Of a stretch of DNA of 64,000 bases, positions 15,490 to 24,702 are shown piece by piece. The notes under the pieces are model-generated. The model made no database searches, was not told the DNA's origin, and was given only the letters and a program-made list of their open reading frames with translations. The translations under genes were made by a program, and so were the position numbers. Source of the stretch: QHXM01 sp032160165 (lineage in GTDB: Bacteria > Acidobacteriota > Blastocatellia > Pyrinomonadales > Pyrinomonadaceae); the NCBI GenBank assembly GCA_032160165.1, contig JAVHWA010000173.1, forward strand, positions 1 through 64,000. Direction: 5' to 3'. Position 1 is the first letter of the stretch. The number at the start of each line of letters is the position of its first letter.

Positions 15490-17700
15490 TCATTTTGCGA
15501 CGTCCTTCACACAGCGGAATCCGGTTTCCGAGTAACTCTTTTCTTCGCTCGCACGCCAACCGAAGCGTTCCGTAACGGTCGCGTGCTTCTGCGTGTTTTT
15601 CCATGAACCGCCGCGCAGGACTTTGGTATCACTTGCGGGTTGCTTCCGCAGTTTGCCTCCCGGATAAGCTGTCATCTCGCTCGCCGTCCATTCCCAGACG
15701 TTGCCGACCATATCGAACGCACCGAAAGGTGAGGTCCCTTTGTACGAGCCCACATCCTGGATCCCGGCGCTGGCTGCGTTCGCATTCGCGTTCCCAGCGA
15801 CCCAGTCATTGCCCCACGGATAAGTGCGCCCATCCGTCCCGCGCGCGGCGAATTCCCATTCTTCTTCAATGGGCAAACGCTTGCGGGCCCACTTCGCATA
15901 TTTGGTCGCGTCATACCATGTCACGCCCGTTACCGGCTTGTGCGCGTCGCCCGCTGGGAAACTTCCGCTCGTCCACCCTTGTGGCGGTTTTTGGTTTACG
16001 TTGGCCTTCACAAACTTCTCGTAATCCTCGTTGGTGACTTCGTAGGTGTCAATGAAAAATGGCTTAACCGTGACTTGTTGCGCCGGTCGCTCGGACTCAT
16101 CTCCGTCATTGCGGCCCATCATGAACTCGCCGCCAGGCACATAAACCATGCCGGCAGGAGCCGCAGGCTTCTCATATTGGTTGGCTGATTCACCGGCCTG
16201 CGTTGGCTGATCCGTTCCCGCCGTCGCGGTCTTCTTCAGGGCTCCGCGAACCAACCAGCCTACGACGACCAGCAAGACAACCCCGACGAGACCAGCTACA
16301 GTGATCGCAGTTCGGTTTTTGCCACGGCTCTGCGGCAATGACTCTCCTGAGGTGGCCTCTCTGCGCAAGTCAGTCGTCAAATCCTGGCCGACGCCATAAA
16401 CTCTGTCGGGCGCTGGAGCCTTCAAAGTCTCAATGGACGGTTGCGGCGTGGGGCGTCCATGGGGAGAGGGCTCGTGGGATCGCACAGTGGGAGCTGGAGT
16501 TGCGATCAGAGGCTCAGGCTGATGTCGAGCCTCTTCTTCTCGCGCCCTTTCGACCTCCAGAGCGCGACGGCGTTCGTCTCCTCCGACTTGTACGCGTTCG
16601 GCTTCCTCGGCCTCGCGCTTCTTCCGATCAGCTTCGTCTCGACGCTGGGCTTCGGCGCGCCGTGCCGCCTCTTCTTCCAGTTCGCGCTGTTCAGCTTTTC
16701 TTTGCCGCGCTTCCTTTAACTCGCGCGTTTCTACTTCCTGTTGCTGCCGATCCTCGACCGATTTCGGCGCGGCTGCGTCTGCGGCCCGCCGTTGCCCTTC
16801 GTCTCGTTGCCGTCGACTCTCTTCTGCGCGGCTGTACTCTTCTTCGGCGGCGTGCTGTTCGTCTTCTTCGATCGCATTTCGCAAGGCTTTCCTCATTTCG
16901 GAAGCGCTCGCAGGGCGTTGTCTGCGATTGATCGCCATCGCACGATGAATCACGGCGCCGACATTCGTCGAAACCTGAGGGTTGAGCTTCTCAATAGGCT
17001 GTAACGAGTCGGGCTGTTCATCCTCAATCACATTGAATCGCGATGGGGCATCGTCCGGCACAATACTCGTCAACAAGTGGTAGAGCGTCGCGCCCAGGCT
17101 GTAGAGATCGCTGCGCGGATCAGTGCCATGACCATGAATCTGTTCAAGCGAAGCATACACCGGCGTGTACCCGCGAACGCTGTGACTGGTCATGAGCGTG
17201 GGCATTTGGCCGGCCGCGCCCTTGGCCAATCCGAAGTCGAGCAGGAAAATCTCTCCCTGTTTGGTTAGTTTGAGGTTCGAAGGCTTGATGTCGCGATGAA
17301 GAATGGGTGGATTTTGCTTATGCAGGTATTCGAGAACTTTCAGCAGTTCGTCTGCCCAGCGCATGACCTGCGCCTGCGGGAAAGCGCTGCCACGCAGGTC
17401 GAGCAGCTCCGCGAGATCGTAGCCAGGGATAAACTCCATGACGAGAAAATCGGCCTCGTCCTCGCTGAAGTAGTCCATGACTTTCGGCAGCGAAGAGTGG
17501 CGCAGGTTGCCTAGCAGGGCCGCTTCACGCTCGAAAGCGCGACGGGCTTCTTTGTCGTTACTCTTGGCGGAGGTTTCTTTGAGAGCGACGATGCAATTCA
17601 CGCGCTGGTCCAGCGCTTCGTACACGGTGCCCATGCCGCCGTGGCCCAGTTCGCGGATGATGCGATAACGGTTTTGGAGAATTGTGTTGGGGGGAAGCAT
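15490..17700 (-). CDS. Membrane Ser/Thr protein kinase fused to an FGE-sulfatase domain
   Basis: A 736-residue protein. Residues 12-275 are a Hanks-type kinase: glycine loop ELGHGGMGTVYE, catalytic HRDIKPSN near 136, DFGLA near 155. Residues about 280-400 are a highly charged Glu/Arg/Ala-rich coiled coil. One transmembrane helix (about 462-482, AGLVGVVLLVVVGWLV) is followed by a formylglycine-generating-enzyme-like domain from about 517 to the end (VYVPGGEFMMGRNDGDE ... GNVWEWTASE ... GFRC). The kinase is cytoplasmic and the FGE-like domain would be periplasmic. Such domains often lack oxidase activity and may act as sensors; that is inference. The start has no strong Shine-Dalgarno. Confidence 0.92.
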   Translation of the reverse strand: MLPPNTILQNRYRIIRELGHGGMGTVYEALDQRVNCIVALKETSAKSNDKEARRAFEREAALLGNLRHSSLPKVMDYFSEDEADFLVMEFIPGYDLAELLDLRGSAFPQAQVMRWADELLKVLEYLHKQNPPILHRDIKPSNLKLTKQGEIFLLDFGLAKGAAGQMPTLMTSHSVRGYTPVYASLEQIHGHGTDPRSDLYSLGATLYHLLTSIVPDDAPSRFNVIEDEQPDSLQPIEKLNPQVSTNVGAVIHRAMAINRRQRPASASEMRKALRNAIEEDEQHAAEEEYSRAEESRRQRDEGQRRAADAAAPKSVEDRQQQEVETRELKEARQRKAEQRELEEEAARRAEAQRRDEADRKKREAEEAERVQVGGDERRRALEVERAREEEARHQPEPLIATPAPTVRSHEPSPHGRPTPQPSIETLKAPAPDRVYGVGQDLTTDLRREATSGESLPQSRGKNRTAITVAGLVGVVLLVVVGWLVRGALKKTATAGTDQPTQAGESANQYEKPAAPAGMVYVPGGEFMMGRNDGDESERPAQQVTVKPFFIDTYEVTNEDYEKFVKANVNQKPPQGWTSGSFPAGDAHKPVTGVTWYDATKYAKWARKRLPIEEEWEFAARGTDGRTYPWGNDWVAGNANANAASAGIQDVGSYKGTSPFGAFDMVGNVWEWTASEMTAYPGGKLRKQPASDTKVLRGGSWKNTQKHATVTERFGWRASEEKSYSETGFRCVKDVAK

Positions 17701-18019
17701 CTATTGTGGATCTATCGAGAGCCTTTTACGAGTAAGACCCCCAGGTCTTGAGCGTTGTTTAGCGATCGAGCTTAATAAAGATAGAACCGAGGATCACGAG
17801 TGCGGCCGGTTAGCAGGCAGAATGTAAGACTGCGAGTCCTGCTATGTCAATCTTCGAGTAGGACCAGAAGAAATGGTGGAGACTATCGGAATTTAGTTTG
17901 TTGTGACTAGCGGAGTCGATCGCGTTCGCTGAGAGCTCTTTAACTCGAAGCCAGAACCCGCCCGCTTACCCCAACTCGTCGTGGGTTTTGACCCGCGGGG
18001 TATCTTCTGGTTTTCGCCT
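17701..18019. other. Non-coding interval upstream of the kinase gene
   Basis: About 320 bases with no convincing coding region, RNA gene or terminator. It should contain the kinase promoter, but I could not single out a clear -35/-10 pair. Confidence 0.5.
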
Positions 18020-18625
18020 TCAGGTCCCTGCGTTTTGCATCACTATGTCATCCGGCGTGTTTTCTTTGCCATCGGCTCCCGCCGAACGCAGAGTGAATGA
18101 CGAGGTTGTGCCTTCGTAGAGGTAGGGGCGTTGCCAGGGATCGATGCGCACAACCCGAGCGAGGTAGCGCGGACTCAACTGATCCACAAGGGTCCTTTCA
18201 TCTTTGGCCACAACGTAAAATCCCCGCTCGCGCCGGAACGCTTCGAGAGCGGTCGATAAAGTCTCCATCTCGGCCCGAGCACGGGCGGACTTTTCGCTAT
18301 TGAGGGCGCGCACCAGCATGTCCAGATCTTCCCACCGGTTGTCGCCCGTTCGGATCTCGGCGATCCGCCACTTGCCGTCGTCACCTTTGACAAAACGAAA
18401 GGCCGTTTCGACCTGTGCCACAACTACCGCCGAGGAACCCAACAACGAGACCTCTCGTACCCGCACCGCGTTCGAGGGCAGCTTGATTCCAGCCATGTTC
18501 GCAATCAGCTTACGCGCCTGGCTCGGACTCAGCTCGTCCGCTGCCTGAACAAGGGCCAGAGCAGAGATCACGAAAATCGAGATTAGAATAATTGCTGGAG
18601 GGACTCTCCTGGATCTGTCGTTCAT
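18020..18625 (-). CDS. GspG-like pseudopilin C-terminal domain protein
   Basis: A 201-residue exported protein (signal anchor in residues 10-28). The last 75 residues resemble the type II secretion GspG C-terminal domain: YLARVVRIDPWQRPYLYEG followed by FTLRSAGADGKENTPDDIV, the Asp-rich calcium loop of major pseudopilins. The canonical prepilin cleavage motif and the N-terminal methylated helix are absent. So it is not an assembled pseudopilin but a soluble or membrane-anchored protein reusing the domain. No other secretion genes are nearby. Confidence 0.7.
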   Translation of the reverse strand: MNDRSRRVPPAIILISIFVISALALVQAADELSPSQARKLIANMAGIKLPSNAVRVREVSLLGSSAVVVAQVETAFRFVKGDDGKWRIAEIRTGDNRWEDLDMLVRALNSEKSARARAEMETLSTALEAFRRERGFYVVAKDERTLVDQLSPRYLARVVRIDPWQRPYLYEGTTSSFTLRSAGADGKENTPDDIVMQNAGT

Positions 18626-18661
18626 CGCTGAATCTCTACGTCACGTTGTTGTGAGAGCAGT

Positions 18662-19063
18662 CTACGACCCACTCTTGGCGATCAGCATGCGTAACATTAT
18701 TTGCAACTGTGCCGTCGTAAATGGCTTGGGAAGGAAAACGACCGCCCCGGCTGAGAAGCTGTCAGAAGATAGCTTGGGATTCTGCTCGGCTGTCATCATC
18801 ATTACCGGTATCTTCATCAGGCGTTTCTCGGTCTTCATATAGCGAACGAGTTCCGGTCCTTGTATGTGCGGCATCACAACGTCAAAGATACCTGCTACGA
18901 AATCCGAGTCCGACTGGAGAAGCTTGTAGGCTTCACGACCATCGCGTGCCGGCACAACTGTGTAGCCTTCTTTTTCGACGATGGCAGCGACCAGACGCAG
19001 GATGGCGGGGTCGTCGTCAGCGACGAGTATGCGTCGTGGGGTTTGAGGTTTCTGGGCAGACAC
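18662..19063 (-). CDS. CheY-like single-domain response regulator
   Basis: A 133-residue stand-alone receiver domain. It has the acidic cluster VADDDP (residues 15-20), phospho-acceptor Asp in AGIFDVVMP (about 61), Thr in VMMMTAEQ, and Lys in FLPKPFT (about 112). It has no output domain, so it probably acts by protein-protein contact or as a phosphate shuttle. No histidine kinase is adjacent. It lies 21 bases downstream of pdxA. Confidence 0.93.
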   Translation of the reverse strand: MSAQKPQTPRRILVADDDPAILRLVAAIVEKEGYTVVPARDGREAYKLLQSDSDFVAGIFDVVMPHIQGPELVRYMKTEKRLMKIPVMMMTAEQNPKLSSDSFSAGAVVFLPKPFTTAQLQIMLRMLIAKSGS

Positions 19064-19084
19064 GACTAACTATTCCTTCCTGGG

Positions 19085-20155
19085 TCAGGCTTCGACGGGC
19101 CGGGTGGATTCGTCCGCCCGGCTTGCGAGCTCTGCGGCCAACGTGATGGCCGCCACCATGCTCGAATGTTCCGCGAGACCTCTTCCTGCGATATCGAAAG
19201 CCGTGCCGTGGTCGACTGAGGTACGAACGAACGGCAGGCCGAGAGTTACGTTGACTGCCTCGCCAAATGATAAGCACTTGACGGGAATCATTGCCTGGTC
19301 ATGATAGCACGCAATCACCGCGTCAAACTCCCCGCGCGAGGCGCGCAGGAAGATTGTGTCGGCAGAAAAGGGGCCTCGCACGTCAATTCCATCCTGGCCA
19401 TGACACGCTTCAACCGCGGGTAGAATCTCTGAAGACTCCTCGATACCGAAGAGCCCGCCCTCAGCCCCGTGAGGGTTCAACGCTGCAACCGCTAAACGAG
19501 GCTTTTCAATGCCCCAGCGTTTGAGCTCTCGATGAGCGAGATGAACTATCCGCACGATTCGGTCGCGCTCGACCAATCGGATCGCCTCGGCCAGTGGAAC
19601 ATGTGTGGAAATGAGCACTACTCTCAGGTTGGCGGCGACGAAAGCCATTGCATACTCTTCGGTGCTCGTCAGATGTGCAAGAAACTCGGTGTGGCCAGGG
19701 AAGCTGTATCCCCCAAGGAAGAGTGCCCTCTTATTGATGGGCGCGGTGGCGATCGCATCAACGGATCCGGCGGCGCATAACTTGACGGCCGCTTCTATGT
19801 AGCCCGCAGCGGCTTTGCCGGCAGTCCCGGACTCGATTCCAGGTTCGATATGCCCGTTGATGTTATCGAGATGAAAGATTACGGGTTCGGTGTACTCGTC
19901 ATCTAATCGTTCGTCGAATCGAACGATATCGTAGCCGCACTGCAAGTCCAGTGTCCGAGCTGTGTGAGCCAGCAGTTGCGCGTCGCCAATGATGACCGGG
20001 ACACAGACGCGTCTGACTTCTTCTTCGGCCACCGCCTTGAGTACAACTTCGGGACCTATGCCGGCAGGGTCGCCCATCGTGATACCGATGCGCGGCAACC
20101 GAACTCTGTGGTGCGGCGTTGCGGCGTGGGATGAATTTTGCAACGTCTCAGTCAT
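19085..20155 (-). CDS. pdxA: 4-hydroxythreonine-4-phosphate dehydrogenase
   Basis: A 356-residue enzyme of the DXP-dependent vitamin B6 pathway. It oxidises 4-phosphohydroxythreonine with NAD(P). Typical motifs are GITMGDPAGIGPEVVLKA (residues 24-41), FPGHTEFLA, LNPHGAEGG and YHDQAMIPVK. Length is slightly above the usual 330 because of an N-terminal tail. No other pdx genes lie in the window. Confidence 0.96.
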   Translation of the reverse strand: MTETLQNSSHAATPHHRVRLPRIGITMGDPAGIGPEVVLKAVAEEEVRRVCVPVIIGDAQLLAHTARTLDLQCGYDIVRFDERLDDEYTEPVIFHLDNINGHIEPGIESGTAGKAAAGYIEAAVKLCAAGSVDAIATAPINKRALFLGGYSFPGHTEFLAHLTSTEEYAMAFVAANLRVVLISTHVPLAEAIRLVERDRIVRIVHLAHRELKRWGIEKPRLAVAALNPHGAEGGLFGIEESSEILPAVEACHGQDGIDVRGPFSADTIFLRASRGEFDAVIACYHDQAMIPVKCLSFGEAVNVTLGLPFVRTSVDHGTAFDIAGRGLAEHSSMVAAITLAAELASRADESTRPVEA

Positions 20156-20231
20156 AACCAGACGCGACGGGTGAGGCGAATGTGGTAGTGAGCACCGGGA
20201 GACGCTTACCGACAGTCAATCGGGACTGGGC

Positions 20232-20636
20232 CTACTGTTCCGTCGGTCGCTCGTCAGCCTTGTACATGTACTTGATGTTGTGTTTGAGGAGAAGAAGATT
20301 AGGCGCCGACTTGCGATTAACCTTGAGTGCGCCCTTATCGTACCACTCTATGGTACCTTCGATTTCCTCGCCATCCATTAAGACGATTATCATCGTTGTG
20401 TGGGCGTCGATCTGCTTCTTATAGTAAAAGATCTCAGCATTGGTTTCGATCGGCGGCGGCACACGTTTGCGCACCTGTACTGAGGCAGCGGACGACTGTG
20501 CCGGGCGTTGCGGCGCCGGAGCGCCCTCGCCATGACGCGGCCTGTCGCCGTTGTTGATGCGTTCTCTCTGCGGCGGCACGCCGCGTCCCCGGTCCTTAAC
20601 TTCAGCGAGTGTAGTTCGTATGAGTTTGCGATTCAC
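20232..20636 (-). CDS. hfq: RNA chaperone Hfq with N-terminal extension
   Basis: The C-terminal 70 residues are an Hfq/Sm fold: YYKKQIDAHTTMIIVLMDGE (Sm1 region), then IEGTIEWYDKGALKVN, then the Sm2-like LLLLKHNIKYMYKADE where enteric Hfq has YKHA. Residues 1-60 are a basic, Pro/Arg-rich tail not found in classical Hfq. I prefer the GTG start at 20636 because AGAAGG, and GGAGGT further up, precede it; in-frame ATGs at 20708 and 20783 would lengthen the tail. It likely pairs small RNAs with mRNAs. Confidence 0.85.
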   Translation of the reverse strand: MNRKLIRTTLAEVKDRGRGVPPQRERINNGDRPRHGEGAPAPQRPAQSSAASVQVRKRVPPPIETNAEIFYYKKQIDAHTTMIIVLMDGEEIEGTIEWYDKGALKVNRKSAPNLLLLKHNIKYMYKADERPTEQ

Positions 20637-20840
20637 TGTGGCCTTCTGACCTCCACGATTTAAGAGGAAATGACGTGTGTGATTGGCGCTCAACGCGCCC
20701 GAATGCATTCGGCACGCGTCTGCACTGACGCGACCAATCAAAGACAGCCCCCACAAGCTGCGGCTTATTGAGGAGAGCTGCAAAAAAATTTACCCGAGTA
20801 GAATTTCCTTTAAGGAATTGAGCACATACTACACCAAAGA

Positions 20841-20928
20841 ACGCAAAAGGTAAAAGTGAAAAGGCAAAAGTAAGAAGGATTTGTTTCTCCCTTCCCTTTT
20901 GCCTTTTACCTTTCTACTTTGCCTTGCT
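20841..20928. repeat. AAAAGGCAAAAGT-type repeat hairpin after ftsZ
   Basis: Purine-rich words (AAAAGGTAAAAG, AAAAGGCAAAAG) at 20841-20873 face their complement (CTTTTGCCTTTTACC) at 20890-20924. This forms a long imperfect hairpin directly after the ftsZ stop codon. It probably also ends dcw transcription before hfq. Confidence 0.8.
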
Positions 20929-22080
20929 TCAGTCTGCTTTCTTGCGAATGAAGGTGGGAACGTCCAGATCATCCGGCCGCCCTGGGTTAACAATCGGCCG
21001 CTGTAGATCATCGCCCGGGGTTCGCGTGTGTCGGTGCCCGGCCGAAGCCATGGCAGCGGCGGCGATCTGGCCGGAGTCGGCTGATTCCCTGTCAAACCCT
21101 GTCGCGATCACCGTGATCTTCATTTCGTCGCGCATCGATTCGTCAATGACGGCGCCGAAGATGATGTTCGCGTCTGCGTCGGCAGCTTCGCGGATGATGG
21201 AAGAGGCTTCATTGACTTCGAACAACGTAAGGTCTGGTCCACCCGTGATATTGATCAGCACGCCCTTCGCGCCTTCTATGGTCGCTTCCTCAAGCAGCGG
21301 CGACGAGATGGCCTGCTGTGTTGCCTCCATCGCTCGATGTTCTCCGCTCGCGCGGCCCGCACCCATTAGTGCTAGACCCATTCCCTGCATGATTGACTTG
21401 ACGTCTGCGAAATCGAGATTGATGAGACCGGGAACCGTGATCAGATCTGATATTCCCTGAACGGCCTGGCGCAGGACGTCATCCGCAACCCTGAAGGAAT
21501 CTGAAAGCGACACTCCCTTCTCGACCGTATGAAGCAGTCTTTCGTTCGGGATGGTGATCACGGTATCGACGCATTCACGCAGCTCTCTCAGCCCCTGATC
21601 GGCCTGCATCATCCTGCGCCGTCCCTCGAAATGAAACGGCTTCGTCACAACGGCCACTGTCAAGGCGTTCAATTCGGTCGCCAGACTTGCGATGATCGGC
21701 GCCGCGCCCGTGCCTGTGCCCCCGCCAAGTCCGGTGGTGACAAAAACCATGTCCGCGCCTTCCAGCACCTCAATGATCTTCTCCGTGTCTTCGAGCGCTG
21801 CGTTGCGCCCAATGATCGGATCGGCGCCGGCCCCAAGGCCCTTGGTGAGCTTGCCGCCGAGTTGGATTTTGATCGGTGCCCGCGAGCGCTTGAGCGCTTG
21901 AAGGTCTGTGTTCGCGACCAGGAACTCGATGCCTTCGATCCCGGCTTCGATCATGCGATTGACCGCATTGCCTCCGCCTCCGCCGACGCCAATGACTTTA
22001 ATGCGCGCGCCTGTTATCGGCGGATCGTCGTCTATAAAAATATTAATCCCGTTGGCCGGTTGACGGTCCGGTGTCATCAT
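20929..22080 (-). CDS. ftsZ: Cell division protein FtsZ
   Basis: A 383-residue tubulin-like GTPase that forms the division ring. It has the start of the Rossmann core IKVIGVGGGGGNAVNRM (about 27-43), tubulin signature GLGGGTGTGAAP (about 118-129), and the T7 loop INLDFADVKSIM. A short linker leads to the conserved C-terminal peptide DVPTFIRKKAD that binds FtsA. The initiator is preceded by GGAGAGAGG. Last gene of the dcw cluster, 138 bases after ftsA. Confidence 0.98.
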   Translation of the reverse strand: MMTPDRQPANGINIFIDDDPPITGARIKVIGVGGGGGNAVNRMIEAGIEGIEFLVANTDLQALKRSRAPIKIQLGGKLTKGLGAGADPIIGRNAALEDTEKIIEVLEGADMVFVTTGLGGGTGTGAAPIIASLATELNALTVAVVTKPFHFEGRRRMMQADQGLRELRECVDTVITIPNERLLHTVEKGVSLSDSFRVADDVLRQAVQGISDLITVPGLINLDFADVKSIMQGMGLALMGAGRASGEHRAMEATQQAISSPLLEEATIEGAKGVLINITGGPDLTLFEVNEASSIIREAADADANIIFGAVIDESMRDEMKITVIATGFDRESADSGQIAAAAMASAGHRHTRTPGDDLQRPIVNPGRPDDLDVPTFIRKKAD

Positions 22081-22218
22081 TTAACTTCCTCTCTCCTGGC
22101 AGCCGGGTGCGGCTGCGGAAGCACGTTGTGCGGTTATGTTGGGCTCTGCGCGCCGGGGACAACTAAATATTGCGGACTACATCTTGTGCCGGCTGGCGCG
22201 GCAGCATACAACAACTTG

Positions 22219-23481
22219 TCAGAAAATACTACTAAAACGATTTCGAAACTTCGAGACAAAATGCGTGAGCCGGCCGGTTGAGCCCCGTTTGCCCGCGCCA
22301 ATACGCGCATCCGCAGTCAAAGCGCGCTGAGTCACCAACGATAATCCTGCCGCGGCGGCCCAGACAGGACTCTGAATATCTTCGATCAGGCCGCCGAACC
22401 GATCTCTTTCGGGATAACCAAGCCGGACAGGAGCATCGAATACCTGCTCCGCAATCTCAGCCATCCCCCCCAGTAACGAGCCGCCGCCGGTCAAGACCAC
22501 TCCACTCGACAATTGCCTTTCCCAGCCTGAGTCTCGTATCTCGTCTGCCACCTGCATCAAAACCTCCTCAGCTCGCGGTTGGAGGATGTCGCAAAGTATT
22601 TGCCTTGAGATTTGACGTGGACCTCTGCCGCCTACTGATGGAACTTCGACCAACTCTCCGCGGTCCATCTCATTCAGTGAAGCACTGTAAGCAGTACCCA
22701 CCGTCCGCTTGATCTTTTCAGCTTCGGGGATTGGTGTGCGGAGTCCGAAGGCGATGTCGTTGGTAAAATGCGAGCCGCCAAGCGCGAAAACCGCCGTGTG
22801 CTGAACTGCCCCCCTCTGGTAAATAACCAGCCCTGTCGTCTCCGCTCCGATGTCGACCAGCGCCGCGCCGAACTCTTTGTCGTCTTCCGTCAACGAAGCC
22901 TCGGCCGCAGCCAGTTGTTCGAGCACCATGTCGGCGACAACCAGACCGGACCGGTTAACCGCATTGATGGCGTTTTGCCTGGCAGTGACCGGACTGGTAA
23001 CGATGTGGACTTTGACGGCGAGCCTGGCCCCAATCATCCCAACGGGATCATTTATCCCATCCTGATCATCAACTATGAATTCCTGTGGCAAGCGGTCCAC
23101 GATCTCGCGACCGGCAGGAAGTTGAATGGCGCATGCCGAATCAATCGCACGGCGGACGTCATCAGCTGTGATCTCTCGGTCGCGTCCCGAGACGGCGACA
23201 ATCGCCTGGCCGTTAAAACCCATGATGTGCGAGCCGGCGAGATTGATTGTGACTTCTTCAGCTTCCAGACCGCTCATTCTCTCCGCTTCTTCCACAGCTT
23301 TCTTTATGGCTTCGACTGCCGCGTCCGGATTGACGATGACTCCCTTGCGTAGCCCGCGCGACTCAGCCTCGCCGATTCCCACGATATCAAGAGAGCCGCC
23401 GTCACCGGCCTCGCCGACGATACACGTCACCTTGCTGGTGCCGATATCAAGTCCAACTGTGTGTGAAGCTCTCTTGGCCAT
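22219..23481 (-). CDS. ftsA: Cell division protein FtsA
   Basis: A 420-residue actin-like protein that tethers FtsZ to the membrane. Phosphate-1 motif GLDIGTSKVTCIVG (residues 10-23), the inserted 1C domain (about 85-165), phosphate-2 LVDIGAETTGLV, and adenosine motif VLTGGGSLLGGM. The C-terminal end KFRNRFSSIF can serve as the amphipathic membrane-targeting helix. The upstream region, including the space for the ribosome-binding site, abuts a low-complexity repeat. Confidence 0.97.
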   Translation of the reverse strand: MAKRASHTVGLDIGTSKVTCIVGEAGDGGSLDIVGIGEAESRGLRKGVIVNPDAAVEAIKKAVEEAERMSGLEAEEVTINLAGSHIMGFNGQAIVAVSGRDREITADDVRRAIDSACAIQLPAGREIVDRLPQEFIVDDQDGINDPVGMIGARLAVKVHIVTSPVTARQNAINAVNRSGLVVADMVLEQLAAAEASLTEDDKEFGAALVDIGAETTGLVIYQRGAVQHTAVFALGGSHFTNDIAFGLRTPIPEAEKIKRTVGTAYSASLNEMDRGELVEVPSVGGRGPRQISRQILCDILQPRAEEVLMQVADEIRDSGWERQLSSGVVLTGGGSLLGGMAEIAEQVFDAPVRLGYPERDRFGGLIEDIQSPVWAAAAGLSLVTQRALTADARIGAGKRGSTGRLTHFVSKFRNRFSSIF

Positions 23482-23489
23482 AGTTAGCT

Positions 23490-23570
23490 CAGTTATGAGT
23501 TATGAGTTTTGAGTTAAGAGTTAAGAGTTTTCGCCATGAACTCAAAACTCATAACTCATAACTCAAAACT
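23490..23570. repeat. GAGTTATGAGTTTTGAGTT inverted repeat between ftsQ and ftsA
   Basis: Words such as GAGTTATGAGTTTTGAGTTA on the plus strand (23490-23530) are mirrored by AACTCAAAACTCATAACTCA (23538-23570). Together they make a near-perfect hairpin that fills the whole ftsQ-ftsA gap and touches the ftsQ stop codon. Confidence 0.9.
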
Positions 23571-23571
23571 G

Positions 23572-24702
23572 TCACTCCCCCACTCGTCGAGGCCGGCTCT
23601 CAGCCACGGGCTCGGGCGGTGTCTTTTCTTTCCTGCTTTTATCCTTCTTCTCCGGCTCTTTCTTCCTCGGGGTCACTTCCTGCCTGCTTCCTTCTTTCTC
23701 CTTCGCCTTCCGGCTCTCGGTCACAGGTTTTGGCGTCACGCGAGCGGTAGTCTTTACACTCTCAAACTCAGGTCCGCTTTCATCGTGGCTTCGACTATCA
23801 AAGTTGGGAGCGTTTTGGCTTAGCCCGATGATCGCGCTCTTGCTTTCAATGCCCTGCGCCACGTTAACGTGCAGGATGTACGGTCCGATCGCGGTGTTGC
23901 GGTGCTTATCCAGCGTAACCAGCGCGGATTCGAGCCGATTGCCGAAATCCTCCTTGCCAAGCTGGATCTCGATCTGAGAGTCGTCCCCGGTCAGTTGCGC
24001 GCGAACGTCGCGCATATCATTGAGATTGACCTCGCTGACGCGACGGCTGATTCCGCTGGCTTCCCAACTGCGAGTCATCTCCAGAAACTTCTGCAAGCGT
24101 TCACGATTCTCGGCCCGCGCCGCTTCAGTTCCGGATTCGTCCCAACCACGCATGAAAATCTGGTCGCTTGGCGACGCCGCGCCCAGATTTACACCTTCGT
24201 CATCAACCCAAAGAAATTTTCCTGCGGAGGTTCTTACGATCGCGCGCGGTTCGCGCTCGACAACACGCACGCGCAGGCCATCGGGCAGCACTCGCGAGAC
24301 GATCGCCTCCCGCACCCAGGCGACATTCCGCAACTCCCTGCTCATCGCGCGAAGGTCGGCGCGCCACACACCCGTCTCGGCGACTCCCTTGCGAACGATT
24401 GCCCGGATCTCATCGGTCGAAGCTCGCGACGCTCCGCTTATGTCGACTCCGCGGGCCTGGAAGAACGAGGCTGAAGCTGCCGCGCGATAGCCCGCGAAGA
24501 CCAGTAATCCGACGCCAATCGCCAGCGCGACCTTCCCTGCAGCAGGTAAGTAGGCCACGACCCGGCGCCAGCCGCTGCTCGCTGAACGGGAAGCACCCGA
24601 ACCTCGATCGCGCCGCGCTGGTCGTTGCACAACTTCACCCGCGCGCCCTTTACCAGTGCCGCCGCGTCCGCCCCCTCGTGGTGTTATGACCTGATCTTTC
24701 AA
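23572..24702 (-). CDS. ftsQ: Cell division protein FtsQ
   Basis: A 376-residue bitopic division protein. The N-terminal cytoplasmic tail is Arg/Gly-rich (1-50). One transmembrane helix lies near 55-75 (VALAIGVGLLVFAGY), followed by a POTRA domain (about 80-155, FFQARGVDISGASRASTDEI) and the FtsQ/DivIB domain with FLWVDDEGV. Unusually, residues about 295-376 form a Lys/Glu/Pro-rich, probably disordered tail. It overlaps the murB stop by four bases (ATGA), so the two are translationally coupled. Confidence 0.93.
   Translation of the reverse strand: MKDQVITPRGGGRGGTGKGRAGEVVQRPARRDRGSGASRSASSGWRRVVAYLPAAGKVALAIGVGLLVFAGYRAAASASFFQARGVDISGASRASTDEIRAIVRKGVAETGVWRADLRAMSRELRNVAWVREAIVSRVLPDGLRVRVVEREPRAIVRTSAGKFLWVDDEGVNLGAASPSDQIFMRGWDESGTEAARAENRERLQKFLEMTRSWEASGISRRVSEVNLNDMRDVRAQLTGDDSQIEIQLGKEDFGNRLESALVTLDKHRNTAIGPYILHVNVAQGIESKSAIIGLSQNAPNFDSRSHDESGPEFESVKTTARVTPKPVTESRKAKEKEGSRQEVTPRKKEPEKKDKSRKEKTPPEPVAESRPRRVGE

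Noticed and set aside
18020..18625. True type II secretion pseudopilin
   Set aside because: The C-terminal domain fits GspG, but the prepilin peptidase motif and N-terminal assembly helix are missing, and no other secretion genes are present.
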